Shown: one piece after another, positions 1 through 8,156 of the stretch
How the letters are laid out: each line of letters opens with the position of its first letter
How positions within the stretch are numbered: the first letter of the stretch is position 1
DNA from: Bacillus pseudomycoides
GTDB taxonomy: Bacteria; Bacillota; Bacilli; Bacillales; Bacillaceae_G
Assembly (NCBI RefSeq): GCF_002551005.1
Contig: NZ_NVOY01000002.1
Span: 88,621-128,167, forward strand
Length of the DNA stretch: 39,547 nucleotides
Direction: 5' to 3'
Translations under genes and position numbers: made by a program
The notes under the pieces: generated by a model
What the model was told of the DNA's origin: nothing
Database searches by the model: none
Seen by the model: the letters and a program-made list of their open reading frames with translations, nothing else

Positions 1-12
1 GCTAGCTTTTTA

Positions 13-1287
13 TTATCCAAATAATTTATCCCACATATTAGAGAAGAAGTCTCCAATGGATCGTATCGTTAATACGAACCAATTTGCTTTGTCTACTTCC
101 TGCGTTGTTTTCACATCGAATTTCATTTGTTTACTTCCATCAAGGAAACCATATTGATCAGTAGATTCTAAAACAAGTGAGCCTACTTTGGCATCCTTTT
201 TCACAGGTGCAACTAAGCTTCCATCTTCGGACATTGATTTGTTTGCTTCATAGGAAATTTTGTAAGGAGGTTTACTTCCTTTTTTTGTGACTACCGTTAT
301 CTCTTTTTCAGGTGTCACAGCTACCGTATCTTCTTTTCCTTTTACGACAGGAATCGTATTATTTTTATCTATTTTCAACTTCTGTTTTTCAAAGTTCTTA
401 AAACCATACTCCATTAATGCGCGAGATTCTATAAAACGCTCATCCATTGATTTTGTTTTAATAATAACGGAGATTAGGCGTAAATCACCGCGTTTGGCTG
501 TAATGGTAAAGCAATATCCAGCTGAATCAGAACTTCCTGTTTTTAAGCCGTCTGTTCCTTCATATGCAAATGCAGCGCCTGGTAACATCCAGTTCCAGTT
601 TTCCATACGAATTGGGCGCGGATGATTATCTGGGAAGTTTCTGAATCTTTGTTTTGTATCTTCCAATATTTCTGGATATTCTGTCATAATTGTTCTAGAT
701 AAGATTGCCATGTCTCTAGCTGATAAAGAGTTTTCACCATTCGGATCTGTTCCTTCTGGATGCTTTCCTTTTAAATCGGCATTATTTAACCCTGTAGCAT
801 TTACAAATTTATATTTTTTCAACCCTAATTTTTTTGCATGTTCATTTGCGAGATTTAAGAAATTCTTTTCACTTCCGGCAAGAAGTTCAGCAAGTGCAAC
901 ACTTGACCCGTTTGCTGAGAAGACAATAATAGAATGATATAATTCTTTAACTGTATATTGTCGTCCCTTTTCAAATGGAACATTGGAAAATTCGTTGTTA
1001 CGGGAAATCTCGTAAGCATAATCAGAGATATTCACTTTTGTATCCCAGGTGATTTTTCCTTCTTTAATGGCTTCTAAAACGGAGTATATAACCATGAGTT
1101 TTGACATACTAGCAATTGCAAGTAATTCATCGGGGTTTTGCTCGTGTAGTATTTTTCCTGTATCTGCATCAAACAGAATAGCAGCAGCGGCTTCAATATG
1201 TATGTCTTCTTTCGCATAAGAGGGAGTTGCTCCTATGAAAGAAAACATGAGTGTAAGCCCTAATAAAATAGATAATATTTTCCTCAT
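13..1287 (-). CDS. D-alanyl-D-alanine carboxypeptidase (DacA/PBP5-like, serine type)
   Basis: A low-molecular-weight penicillin-binding protein of 424 residues that removes the terminal D-Ala from peptidoglycan pentapeptides at the outer face of the membrane. Visible features are a signal peptide (about residues 1-25, ending in an SYA site), the catalytic S60-M-S-K63 tetrad, S124-A-N126, and K249-T-G251. After the catalytic domain comes a beta-rich C-terminal region (about 300-395). The protein ends in an amphipathic helix rich in Trp and Phe, which in this family anchors the enzyme to the membrane. The ATG at 1287 has an AAGGTGAT ribosome-binding site at 1296-1303. It stands alone and points out of the window. 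The family is certain; whether it is DacA, DacF or a cereus-group paralogue is not, so no symbol is given. Confidence 0.93.
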   Translation of the reverse strand: MRKILSILLGLTLMFSFIGATPSYAKEDIHIEAAAAILFDADTGKILHEQNPDELLAIASMSKLMVIYSVLEAIKEGKITWDTKVNISDYAYEISRNNEFSNVPFEKGRQYTVKELYHSIIVFSANGSSVALAELLAGSEKNFLNLANEHAKKLGLKKYKFVNATGLNNADLKGKHPEGTDPNGENSLSARDMAILSRTIMTEYPEILEDTKQRFRNFPDNHPRPIRMENWNWMLPGAAFAYEGTDGLKTGSSDSAGYCFTITAKRGDLRLISVIIKTKSMDERFIESRALMEYGFKNFEKQKLKIDKNNTIPVVKGKEDTVAVTPEKEITVVTKKGSKPPYKISYEANKSMSEDGSLVAPVKKDAKVGSLVLESTDQYGFLDGSKQMKFDVKTTQEVDKANWFVLTIRSIGDFFSNMWDKLFG

Positions 1288-1423
1288 AATAAATTATCAC
1301 CTTCGCATCGTTATTAGCATGTAGCTTGTACTATTCTAACATGAGTTTGAATATGGAAAGATTACAATTTTGTAAGTATTTTGGAAAAAAATCCCTATTT
1401 TCAGGTTCTTACTTATATAAAAG

Positions 1424-1453
1424 AAAAAAGGGCAATTTTTGCCCTTTTTTTCT
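1424..1453. terminator. Rho-independent terminator downstream of hemQ
   Basis: A GGGC/GCCC stem extended by A and T runs (AAAAAAGGGC, short AT loop, GCCCTTTTTT) directly after the hemQ stop. Its symmetry means it could stop transcription from either side. Confidence 0.85.
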
Positions 1454-1454
1454 T

Positions 1455-2198
1455 TTATACGTGTAAAAATTTTGCGATTTTTTCGCTTGGTAAAATGTTT
1501 CCAACAAAGAATGTTCCAAACTCACCGTAGCGTGCACTTACTTCATCAAAGCGCATTTCGTATATAAGTTTCTTAAATTGAAGAACATCATCGGCAAATA
1601 ATGTTACGCCCCATTCATAATCGTCAAAGCCAACAGAACCAGTAATGATTTGACGTACTTTTCCTGCATATTGACGACCAATTTTTCCATGGCTATACAT
1701 TAATTTTTTGCGGTCTTCCATCGGTAACATGTACCAGTTGTCTTCGCCTTGACGACGTTTGTCCATTGGATAGAAACAAACGTGGTTTGCTTTTGGCAGC
1801 GTTGGGTATAGACGCGCAAGAATTTGTGGATTTTGATATGGATCTTCTTCAGCAGGAAGATAGTTACTTAGCTCCACAACAGATACGTAAGAGTATGCAG
1901 GAAGCATATACTCTGCTAATGTTGTTTTATTGAATTCGGCTTCAATTTCATTTAATTCTTCCATTGTTGGACGTAAAATCATGAACATAATATCAGCCTT
2001 TTGTCCAACGATTGTATATAGGGCATGGCTACCTTGTTTTGCAGTTTCTGTTTTATTCCATTTTTCAACGATGTTTAAAAATTCGAACATTGCTTGCTGA
2101 CGTTCATCACTAGACAATGTTTTCCATGCTGCCCAGTCCATAGAACGGAAATCGTGTAAACAATACCAACCATCTAACGTTTTTGCTGCTTCACTCAT
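1455..2198 (-). CDS. hemQ: Coproheme decarboxylase HemQ (chlorite dismutase family)
   Basis: The last enzyme of the Gram-positive coproporphyrin-dependent haem pathway. It uses peroxide to decarboxylate coproheme to haem b in the cytoplasm. The 247-residue protein matches the family length. The YPMDKRR segment gives Tyr143 and Lys147, and His170 in SHGKIGR fits the proximal haem ligand; the 27-residue Tyr-to-His spacing equals that of Staphylococcus aureus HemQ (Tyr145/His172), and [11 protein letters not shown] is typical. The longest ORF begins at a GTG at 2207, but that codon lies inside the ribosome-binding sequence GAGGTGA. The ATG at 2198, about six bases further on, is the better start. 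Its position next to divergent pta matches B. subtilis ywfI-pta. Confidence 0.95.
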   Translation of the reverse strand: MSEAAKTLDGWYCLHDFRSMDWAAWKTLSSDERQQAMFEFLNIVEKWNKTETAKQGSHALYTIVGQKADIMFMILRPTMEELNEIEAEFNKTTLAEYMLPAYSYVSVVELSNYLPAEEDPYQNPQILARLYPTLPKANHVCFYPMDKRRQGEDNWYMLPMEDRKKLMYSHGKIGRQYAGKVRQIITGSVGFDDYEWGVTLFADDVLQFKKLIYEMRFDEVSARYGEFGTFFVGNILPSEKIAKFLHV

Positions 2199-2422
2199 TA
2201 GATTCACCTCGAATAGTCAAGTTTTACACGTTAACTATATCATATATAGATGAAAAAGCATGTACCTTAGTCTTGGGCGCACAAAATTGTCACATTTTCT
2301 GGCGGAATTTTGGGAAAATATAATCATTTTTATTTTATCAATTTTTTAGAAGCAATAAGTTTAAAATAGAGATAAAAAGCGGTATTCTTAAATATGGATT
2401 TGAATTCGTAGGAGGGTTATTG

Positions 2423-3394
2423 GTGAGCGATTTATTTACAACAGTAAAAGCAAAAGTTCAAGGTAAAGGCATTTCTATCGTACTTCCTGAAGGTACTGAT
2501 GAAAGAATTTTAGGCGCTGCAGAGCGTTTAGCAAAAGAAGAATTAGTAAAACCAATCTTAGTTGGTAATAAGGAAGAAATTAGCGCGAAAGCTGCTAGCA
2601 TGAACTTAACATTAGCAGGTGTTGATATTTATGACCCAGCTACATACGAAGAAATGGATGCAATGGTAGCATCTTTCGTTGAACGCCGTAAAGGTAAAGC
2701 AACAGAAGAAGCTGCTCGTGAAATTTTAAAAGACGAAAACTATTTCGGTACTATGCTTGTATACATGGGAAAAGCACAAGGCTTAGTAAGCGGTGCAGCT
2801 CATTCTACAGCTGATACAGTTCGTCCAGCACTTCAAATCATTAAAACAAAACCAGGCGTTACAAAAACTTCTGGCGTATTTATCATGGTACGTGGCGATG
2901 AGAAGTACGTATTTGCTGACTGCGCAATCAACATTGCACCAAACAGCCAAGATTTAGCTGAAATTGGTATTGAAAGTGCAAAAACTGCTGAATTATTCGG
3001 TATCGACCCACGTGTTGCAATGTTAAGCTTCTCTACAAAGGGTTCTGCGAAATCTCCAGAAACAGAGAAAGTTGTAGAAGCAACTCGCATTGCAAAAGAA
3101 ATGGCTCCTGAATTAACATTAGACGGTGAGTTCCAATTTGACGCTGCATTTGTACCATCTGTAGCAGAAAAGAAAGCACCAGGTTCTGTTATTAAAGGTG
3201 ACGCTAACGTATTCGTATTCCCAAGCTTAGAAGCTGGTAATATCGGCTACAAAATTGCACAACGCTTAGGTAACTTCGAAGCGGTGGGACCAATCTTACA
3301 AGGCTTAAACATGCCAGTAAATGATTTATCTCGCGGTTGTAACGAAGAAGAAGTGTACAAGCTTGCTTTAATTACAGCAGCACAAGCACTATAA
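2423..3394 (+). CDS. pta: Phosphate acetyltransferase
   Basis: Interconverts acetyl-CoA plus phosphate and acetyl phosphate plus CoA, feeding the acetate overflow pathway with acetate kinase. At 323 residues it is the short Bacillus-type Pta, with only the catalytic PTA_PTB domain and no N-terminal regulatory P-loop domain. Diagnostic segments are SIVLPEGTDERIL near the N terminus, GLVSGAAHSTADTVRPALQ around residues 115-135, and VFVFPSLEAGNIGYKIAQRLG near the C terminus. An upstream TTG at 2420 is in frame, but GGAGGG at 2411-2416 is correctly spaced only for the GTG at 2423. Codon use is strongly biased, as expected of a highly expressed central-metabolism gene. It is monocistronic and ends at a strong terminator shared with convergent lipL. 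Confidence 0.97.
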   Translation: MSDLFTTVKAKVQGKGISIVLPEGTDERILGAAERLAKEELVKPILVGNKEEISAKAASMNLTLAGVDIYDPATYEEMDAMVASFVERRKGKATEEAAREILKDENYFGTMLVYMGKAQGLVSGAAHSTADTVRPALQIIKTKPGVTKTSGVFIMVRGDEKYVFADCAINIAPNSQDLAEIGIESAKTAELFGIDPRVAMLSFSTKGSAKSPETEKVVEATRIAKEMAPELTLDGEFQFDAAFVPSVAEKKAPGSVIKGDANVFVFPSLEAGNIGYKIAQRLGNFEAVGPILQGLNMPVNDLSRGCNEEEVYKLALITAAQAL

Positions 3395-3401
3395 TCATGA
3401 G

Positions 3402-3433
3402 AAAAATCCCCGCAAATGATGCGGGGATTTTTT
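3402..3433. terminator. Bidirectional terminator between pta and lipL
   Basis: A perfect 12-bp stem AAAAATCCCCGC / GCGGGGATTTTT around a 7-nt loop lies between the convergent stops of pta and lipL, with T-rich flanks in both directions. Confidence 0.95.
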
Positions 3434-4277
3434 AACTTTCTAACCCAAGCGCTTTATTATTGCGATCAATCATGCGCTGTAAGTGATGTTCATATAGCGG
3501 TACCTCATCTACTGTAAGCTGTGATGGTGTTAATTTTGGTGCAAAATGCTGTAATGTTTGTAAAAGGCGCATCATTAAATCTTGTACAGTAATTGTTTCA
3601 CCAAGCAGTTCAGATAGTGAAGCCATTGTACTTGGGACAATTTCAGGATAGGTAAATCTAGTTTCTTCACCTTGAATGGCTAGGTTGTAAAAATCACGAA
3701 CAAGCGCTGCACGTGCAGAGCCGCTTTCTGCGAGGCATAAATAAATTTGCACAGCTACGCCTCCACGAATGCGGCGCTGTGAAATACCAGCAAATTTTTT
3801 ATCGTTAATACTTAAGTCATAGCTGCCAGGACAGTAAGAACCAACGATTTCTTTTGCTTCAATAGTAACATTGTAATCTTTTAACATTTCCTTAATTAAA
3901 TGCCACATTGTATCATAGCCAAGATCGATATCGATACCTTTATCTGTTTCCTGGAATAGAAGAGAGACGTTTAGAACTCCCTCATCTAATACAACGGCAA
4001 GTCCGCCTGAATTGCGGACGATAACCTGGAAGTCTTTCTTTTTCAAGAATTCAATTCCCTGTTTTAAATAAGGTAATCGTGTATCTTGAATGCCAAGAAC
4101 AATTGTATTGTGATGAACCCAAGAGCGCATTGTTGCGGCAGATGTACCGTTCCCAACAGTTGTACATAACGTATCATCCATTGCGAAAGACTGCAGCGCA
4201 TGAAATTGTGGGCCTAAGCTTGATTGATCAACAACGCGCCACTCTGGCTGAGATAAAATCGAACGAGAATCGCTCAT
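3432..4277 (-). CDS. lipL: Octanoyl-[GcvH]:protein N-octanoyltransferase LipL
   Basis: An amidotransferase that moves octanoyl groups from GcvH to the E2 subunits of oxo-acid dehydrogenases during lipoate assembly. It is 281 residues, the size of B. subtilis LipL (YwfL), and belongs to the BPL/LplA/LipB fold family. Visible motifs include [19 protein letters not shown] (about residues 88-107), the catalytic cysteine C149 in GSYCPGSYD, and [14 protein letters not shown] after it. The cysteine, corresponding to Cys150 in B. subtilis, separates LipL and LipM from true lipoate ligases. The ATG at 4277 is preceded by AAGGGGT. Its position beside pta matches B. subtilis and supports LipL over LipM. 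Confidence 0.92.
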   Translation of the reverse strand: MSDSRSILSQPEWRVVDQSSLGPQFHALQSFAMDDTLCTTVGNGTSAATMRSWVHHNTIVLGIQDTRLPYLKQGIEFLKKKDFQVIVRNSGGLAVVLDEGVLNVSLLFQETDKGIDIDLGYDTMWHLIKEMLKDYNVTIEAKEIVGSYCPGSYDLSINDKKFAGISQRRIRGGVAVQIYLCLAESGSARAALVRDFYNLAIQGEETRFTYPEIVPSTMASLSELLGETITVQDLMMRLLQTLQHFAPKLTPSQLTVDEVPLYEHHLQRMIDRNNKALGLES

Positions 4278-4358
4278 GTAAATAACCCCTTATCTATAAA
4301 ATGACAATATTTATTATAGCAAAAAAGAGTGAGTCTATATAAATACAAGTTGAAAACG

Positions 4359-4522
4359 GACATAAAAGCCCTTTTCTTTTGGGAGGGCGAGAGGAACTGG
4401 CCGTGTATAGGAGCGGTCAGTGCCCTTTTCTGCCACATGCCAGGATTAAAACAAAGATAGAAAGTGAGTGGGGGCGCTTTTTATTTTGGTTAGCGGTGGC
4501 TTATACGTTGAAAAGTCAAAAT
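4359..4522. repeat. Dispersed ~165-bp repeat, copy 1
   Basis: This AT-rich stretch between lipL and rsfA aligns, with mismatches and small gaps, to 24162-24330. Shared blocks are an ACATAA...CCC start, GAGGGC, GGTCA, a TGCCACATG core, a GAAAG block and the closing TCAAAAT. A 63-codon ORF inside it has no ribosome-binding site and is not called. Apart from this copy and the rsfA terminator, nothing was seen in 4292-4549. It may be one of the unnamed cereus-group intergenic repeats; I cannot assign a bcr number. Confidence 0.6.
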
Positions 4523-4551
4523 AAAAAGGATGCTATGATAGCATCCTTTTT
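4523..4551. terminator. Terminator at the 3' end of rsfA
   Basis: A perfect 13-bp inverted repeat AAAAAGGATGCTA / TAGCATCCTTTTT with a 3-nt loop. It overlaps the rsfA stop codon on the minus strand. Confidence 0.9.
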
Positions 4552-5230
4552 ATTCTGCAATCTTTTCTAAATTTCCGTTTCGATCCATGCGAAATGAGGT
4601 TTGTGTACGCTCTTCATCGTCCATTAATGCCAATTTACGTGCACGGTTCATAATTTTCATGAGCGTCTCGTAATCTTCTTGAACGGTTGTTGATTGCTGT
4701 TCTAATTTTTCTACTTTCTTTTCTAGTTCAGCATTTCTTCGCATATACTCAGCAATGTCTTGTTTCAATCTCTCATTCTCTCTTTCGAGTGCGGATACTT
4801 TTACATTAGAAGTTCCGAGAGATTGTAGAAAATGGATAACGTCATGCATCGCAATGGAAGAATTTGTTGGCATTGCTTGCGTAGTCTGAATAGGTTGAAT
4901 AGGTTGCTCAATCTCGATACTAATATTTTCGTCAACTGATGCAGTAGATGAAATTGGCGGTGTATATAAAAGACGTTTTTTTGTTTGCTCGCCCCCATTT
5001 GCACGCATTTTATCTTTGCGATGTTTTTTCGCAAGTTGTAATGCTTGATCGTAACTATAGCGTACGACAGCATTCCAGCGGAAACCGCAAGCTGCTGAGG
5101 TGCGATTTAATTTATCACCAACTTCTTCAAAGGCATTTAATTGTGTACTTCCTTCGCGGACGTGACGTAAAACGGTTTCAGCAAGAAGTAAATCATCTTC
5201 TTCAGTCCAAGCATCTTGTCTTACTTTCAT
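4550..5230 (-). CDS. rsfA: RsfA-family prespore transcription regulator
   Basis: A regulator of the RsfA family, which in B. subtilis is made in the forespore under sigma-F and modulates sigma-F/sigma-G gene expression. The 226-residue protein has an N-terminal Myb/SANT-like DNA-binding domain (residues 1-60, with [19 protein letters not shown] and [12 protein letters not shown]). A basic Lys-rich stretch (68-86) and a Gln/Pro/Thr linker follow. A long coiled coil (about 145-195) probably drives oligomerisation. The ORF can be read from a TTG at 5257, but GGGAGATGA lies just before the ATG at 5230. The cereus group has several paralogues; location next to lipL supports this one as the rsfA (ywfN) orthologue. 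Confidence 0.88.
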   Translation of the reverse strand: MKVRQDAWTEEDDLLLAETVLRHVREGSTQLNAFEEVGDKLNRTSAACGFRWNAVVRYSYDQALQLAKKHRKDKMRANGGEQTKKRLLYTPPISSTASVDENISIEIEQPIQPIQTTQAMPTNSSIAMHDVIHFLQSLGTSNVKVSALERENERLKQDIAEYMRRNAELEKKVEKLEQQSTTVQEDYETLMKIMNRARKLALMDDEERTQTSFRMDRNGNLEKIAE

Positions 5231-5261
5231 AGATTCATCTCCCTTTCTTTTTATCAATATC

Positions 5262-5298
5262 TTATTTTTAGAATGGACAAAATGAATTACTTTTATAC
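5262..5298 (-). promoter_or_regulatory. Possible sigma-F promoter of rsfA
   Basis: On the minus strand GTATA (5298-5294) is followed after 15 bases by GTCCATTCTA (5278-5269). This partly fits the sigma-F pattern GYATA-N16-GGNNANAHTR and would give a leader of about 32 nt. The inference leans on the known sigma-F control of B. subtilis rsfA; the -10 match is imperfect. Confidence 0.35.
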
Positions 5299-5466
5299 AA
5301 AGCTGCCAAAATTATGGTAGATTTTGAGTGGAAATATGTTTATATGCCACTTGTTTCTTGCAGGAAGAAAACTTGCATCACATCGAAAAGAAAGGTAAAA
5401 TACCATTTAGTGTTTATTGTTATATGTACTTGAGAAAAGTTTCAAATAGAGGAAGTGTTATATACA

Positions 5467-5691
5467 ATGGGAAACGAATTTCGTGTGTGTGATGATTGTC
5501 AGGCAACGAATATTAAGACGTTAGTACCGCGTTTAAAGAAAATAGATGAATGTGCAGATATTCAAATTGGTTGTCAATCATATTGCGGTCCTGGTCGTAA
5601 AAAATCATTTGCATTTGTAAATAATCGTCCAGTTGCAGCGCCAAATGAAGATGAGCTAATTAAAAAAATTGAAGAAAAGTTAAACAAGTAA
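5467..5691 (+). CDS. DUF1450 family small protein
   Basis: A 74-residue cytoplasmic protein of the DUF1450 family, which includes B. subtilis YuzB; its function is unknown. It contains a CDDC motif (C8, C11), C29, and the family signature GCQSYCGPG (C36, C40), then FAFVNNRPV and a C-terminal helix. The pattern resembles a thioredoxin-like or iron-sulphur ferredoxin fold, but no cofactor can be proven. The ORF extends to a GTG at 5455 that sits inside AGAGGAAGTG. The ATG at 5467, 11 bases after that Shine-Dalgarno sequence, is preferred. It has its own terminator and lies just upstream of the iron-regulated transporter, with no direct evidence of a link. Confidence 0.82.
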   Translation: MGNEFRVCDDCQATNIKTLVPRLKKIDECADIQIGCQSYCGPGRKKSFAFVNNRPVAAPNEDELIKKIEEKLNK

Positions 5692-5718
5692 AAAGATGCG
5701 GTGTCGTATCTTTTTTTG
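5690..5718 (+). terminator. Terminator after the DUF1450 gene
   Basis: An 11-bp stem AAAAAGATGCG / CGTATCTTTTT (one G-U pair) with loop GTGT and a T tail. It starts inside the stop codon. Confidence 0.85.
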
Positions 5719-5760
5719 TTTTGTGAAATGTAACAAAGTTTCATATAACAAAATCAGTGG

Positions 5761-5790
5761 TTGACAAATTTCAGTTTACGTTTGTAGAAT
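5761..5790 (+). promoter_or_regulatory. Sigma-A promoter of the siderophore transporter operon
   Basis: TTGACA at 5761-5766 and TAGAAT at 5785-5790, with an 18-bp spacer. The predicted start (about 5797) falls inside the Fur boxes. Confidence 0.75.
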
Positions 5791-5794
5791 AAAA

Positions 5795-5820
5795 GAGAAT
5801 GATATTGAGAATCATTATCA
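5795..5820. promoter_or_regulatory. Overlapping Fur boxes covering the transcription start
   Basis: GATATTGAGAATCATTATC (5801-5819) matches 17 of 19 positions of the classic Fur box. In the 7-1-7 form, TGAGAATCATTATCA (5806-5820) differs from TGATAATNATTATCA at one base. A second 19-mer in shifted register begins at 5795 with 14/19 matches. Fur-Fe2+ bound here would block the promoter, so the operon should be induced by iron starvation. Confidence 0.88.
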
Positions 5821-5821
5821 A

Positions 5822-5860
5822 AATCAAGTTATATTCTTGGTTTTCTTTTTTTTTTTTTTG
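5822..5860 (+). terminator. Terminator-like hairpin in the transporter leader
   Basis: AATCAAG (5822-5828) can pair with CTTGGTT (5836-5842, one G-U pair) across a 7-nt loop, followed by an almost uninterrupted run of about 17 T. It lies after the Fur-controlled promoter and before the first gene, so it could attenuate the operon. The stem is weak, so strength is uncertain. Confidence 0.5.
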
Positions 5861-5868
5861 CTTCTTAA

Positions 5869-5888
5869 TGAGAATGAATTTCATTTTC
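5869..5888. promoter_or_regulatory. Second, weaker Fur box downstream of the leader hairpin
   Basis: GAGAATGAATTTCATTTTC (5870-5888) matches 14 of 19 Fur-box positions and is itself nearly palindromic. A TATACA element at 5893-5898 just downstream could belong to a second promoter. Confidence 0.5.
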
Positions 5889-5921
5889 TTGTTATACATA
5901 TTGAAAGTTAGGATGTTGTAG

Positions 5922-6980
5922 ATGGAAGTGAGTATGAGAAAGGTTTACGAAGAAGAATTGGTAGACAGAAAAGAGATAAAAAGCCGCCCGCTTATCGCCT
6001 TGCTGATTTTAATCGTTGGAACTGCTTTATTAGCTTTAAGTATGGCAGTTTCTATTTCATTTGGTGCTGCTGATATTAGTTTGAAAACAGTATGGCAAGC
6101 TGTATTTCAGTTTGAGGCATCTACTACATATCATAGTGTGATTCAAGAATTGCGTCTTCCAAGGGCAATTGGAGGAGCAGCTGTAGGGGCGTTTTTAGCA
6201 GTATCTGGTGCAATTATGCAGGGGATGACGCGAAATCCACTTGCATCTCCATCACTTATGGGGATTACAGATGGAGCGGTATTTGGCATTGCAATCATGT
6301 TTGCATTCTTTCCGAACTCGCCATATGTAATATTTGTAATTGCTTCTTTTATCGGTGCAGCATTTGGTGCAAGTATTGTATACGGAATTGGAGCAGCGTC
6401 TCCGGGCGGATTAACACCAATTAAGTTAGCGTTATCTGGAGCAGCAATTAGTGCCTTACTAGGCGCAATTTCATCTGGGATTGCCTTATATTTTAATCTA
6501 GCGCAAGAAGTTAGTATGTGGCATGCAGGCGGCGTTGCTGGTGTGAAATGGACGAGTTTAAACATGTTACTTCCAGTGGGTCTTGTTTGTCTTATTATTG
6601 CGATTATGCTAGCGAGGTACATTACGATTTTGAGTTTTGGTGAAGAAATTGCCATTGGCCTTGGACAAAATACGAAGCTCATTAAGTTTATTGGAACAAT
6701 TCTTGTACTTGTGCTAACAGGTAGTGCTGTTTCCATAGCTGGGTCTGTTGGATTTGTTGGTCTTGTTATTCCGCATTTAACACGTTTTCTTGTGGGGGCA
6801 GATTATCGCTGGGTAATCCCATGCTCTGCAGTTTTAGGAGGATTACTTATTGAGTGTGCTGATATGATCTCACGTATCATTAATCCGCCGTTTGAAACGC
6901 CAATTGGCGCTGTAACAGCGATGGTTGGTGTACCATTCTTCCTCTACTTAGCACGTAAAGAAGGGAGAAGGAAAATGTGA
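5922..6980 (+). CDS. Iron-siderophore ABC transporter permease (FecCD family)
   Basis: An inner-membrane subunit of a ferric-siderophore importer, 352 residues, with about nine or ten hydrophobic helices after a charged N-terminal tail. Signature segments are GAIMQGMTRNPLASPSLMGI (about 100-119) and GFVGLVIPHLTRFLVG in the second half, which includes the coupling region facing the ATPase. The ATG at 5922 follows AGGATG. A second in-frame ATG at 5934 is preceded by GGAAGTGAG and could equally be the start. It is the first gene of a permease-permease-ATPase-binding protein operon under Fur boxes. Its stop overlaps the next start by four bases. The substrate cannot be read from the sequence. Confidence 0.92.
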   Translation: MEVSMRKVYEEELVDRKEIKSRPLIALLILIVGTALLALSMAVSISFGAADISLKTVWQAVFQFEASTTYHSVIQELRLPRAIGGAAVGAFLAVSGAIMQGMTRNPLASPSLMGITDGAVFGIAIMFAFFPNSPYVIFVIASFIGAAFGASIVYGIGAASPGGLTPIKLALSGAAISALLGAISSGIALYFNLAQEVSMWHAGGVAGVKWTSLNMLLPVGLVCLIIAIMLARYITILSFGEEIAIGLGQNTKLIKFIGTILVLVLTGSAVSIAGSVGFVGLVIPHLTRFLVGADYRWVIPCSAVLGGLLIECADMISRIINPPFETPIGAVTAMVGVPFFLYLARKEGRRKM

Positions 6981-7987
6981 GGCAAGGAATGTTAACGAGA
7001 AAAAACATCTCAGTTTTATTTAGTATTGGTCTGTTAATTTGCATCGTATGTTTAATTAGCTTACATACAGGTACGTTTAAAATTTCACCAGTTGAGGTGC
7101 TGAAAACGCTCGTTGGTCTTGGAGCAGAAAATCAAACAACGATTTTATTTGATTTTCGGATGCCGCGAATGATTGTTGCTCTTTTAGTCGGATCAGCTTT
7201 AGCGGTATCCGGTGCAATTATGCAAGGATTATCACGAAATCCACTTGCCGACCCAGGGATTATTGGCATTAATGCCGGAGCGGGATTGTCAGTTGTCATC
7301 TTTGTTTATTTCTTCTTTGGAAAAGTAACGATGACTTCGTTTTTATCTGTATTTATTCTGCCGTTTTTTTCCTTAATTGGTGCAATAGTAGCGGCGGTCA
7401 TCATCTATGCACTTGCTTGGAAAGACGGTGTTTCGCCGGTTCGGTTAGTTCTCGTTGGGATTGCAGTGGCAGCTGGGTTCAGTGCTGTGAGCTTAGTGTT
7501 CTCGATGAAAATGACAGCAAATGATTTCCGTTTTGCTACGATTTGGTTATCGGGAAGCTTATGGGGGACAGATTGGAAGTTCGTATTAAGTGTGCTGCCG
7601 TGGATGCTTATTTTCTTACCAATTGCTTTTATGAAAGCGCACGTTTTAAATGTAATGAATTTAGGAGATGCGGCGGCAACGGGGCTCGGTCTGAACGTTG
7701 AGAAAGAACGCCGTAAGCTATTATTTATCGCTGTTTGCTTAGCTGGTGCATCTGTTGCAGTTGCAGGAGGGATCAGTTTTATTGGATTAATGGCACCACA
7801 TCTTGCCCGCCGTTTAGTAGGCGGAAAATATCAAATTATGCTGCCAACCGCTGCGCTAATCGGAACATTATTGCTATTGTTTTCTGACCTTCTTTCACGC
7901 AGTTTACTTACAACATCAGAAATACCGGTCGGTCTTGTGATTTCAGTAATTGGCGCGCCGTATTTCATTTATTTACTTATAAAGTGA
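6977..7987 (+). CDS. Iron-siderophore ABC transporter permease (FecCD family), end altered by a bcr1 element
   Basis: The second membrane subunit, presumably forming a heterodimer with the preceding permease. It has 336 residues and about nine or ten membrane segments. GAIMQGLSRNPLADPGIIGI lies around residues 80-100 and SFIGLMAPHLARRLVGG around 265-280. It starts at a GTG overlapping the previous stop (GTGA); an ATG at 6989 is a possible alternative. Its TGA stop (7985-7987) lies inside the left end of an inserted bcr1 element. If the element and one ATAAA copy are removed, the frame continues as I-K-T-R and stops at TAA 8139-8141, so insertion cost only two C-terminal residues. Confidence 0.92.
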   Translation: MRQGMLTRKNISVLFSIGLLICIVCLISLHTGTFKISPVEVLKTLVGLGAENQTTILFDFRMPRMIVALLVGSALAVSGAIMQGLSRNPLADPGIIGINAGAGLSVVIFVYFFFGKVTMTSFLSVFILPFFSLIGAIVAAVIIYALAWKDGVSPVRLVLVGIAVAAGFSAVSLVFSMKMTANDFRFATIWLSGSLWGTDWKFVLSVLPWMLIFLPIAFMKAHVLNVMNLGDAAATGLGLNVEKERRKLLFIAVCLAGASVAVAGGISFIGLMAPHLARRLVGGKYQIMLPTAALIGTLLLLFSDLLSRSLLTTSEIPVGLVISVIGAPYFIYLLIK

Positions 7988-8131
7988 AACTTTAATCAGC
8001 GGGGGCTTCATCCCCCACTGATTATTAGTTGAACCAATCGGGCTTTTACGGGCAGTTTACCTCCCACCTAACTTCCTTGTATTTTTCGAGTTTTGAGGTG
8101 GGAGTATTACTGCCCGTTAATGCGGGATAAA
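7979..8131 (+). mobile_element. bcr1-type repeat with ATAAA target duplications
   Basis: A 143-bp element (7984-8126) bounded by direct repeats ATAAA at 7979-7983 and 8127-8131. It begins GTGAAACTTTAATCAG and ends GCGGG. Inside, ACGGGCAGT (8048-8056) pairs with ACTGCCCGT (8109-8117) and CTCCCACCT (8061-8069) with AGGTGGGAG (8096-8104), a large nested hairpin; a smaller GGGGG/CCCCC hairpin lies near the left end. From memory, published bcr1 elements are about 155 bp with a TTTAT flanking repeat, which agrees. It is transcribed as part of the siderophore operon. Confidence 0.8.
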
Positions 8132-8156
8132 AACAAGATAAGGGAGACGAGTCTGT

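Noticed and set aside
2199-2207. Upstream GTG start for hemQ
   Set aside because: The codon overlaps the Shine-Dalgarno sequence used by the ATG at 2198; the same reasoning removed upstream starts for rsfA, yxeA, pbpG and nprB.
2345-2400. Catabolite-responsive element upstream of pta
   Set aside because: The stretch around AAAAAGCGGTATTC keeps only the central CG and a few flanking bases of the cre consensus; too weak to call.
4379-4570. 63-codon plus-strand ORF between lipL and rsfA
   Set aside because: It runs through the dispersed repeat and the rsfA terminator, with no ribosome-binding site.
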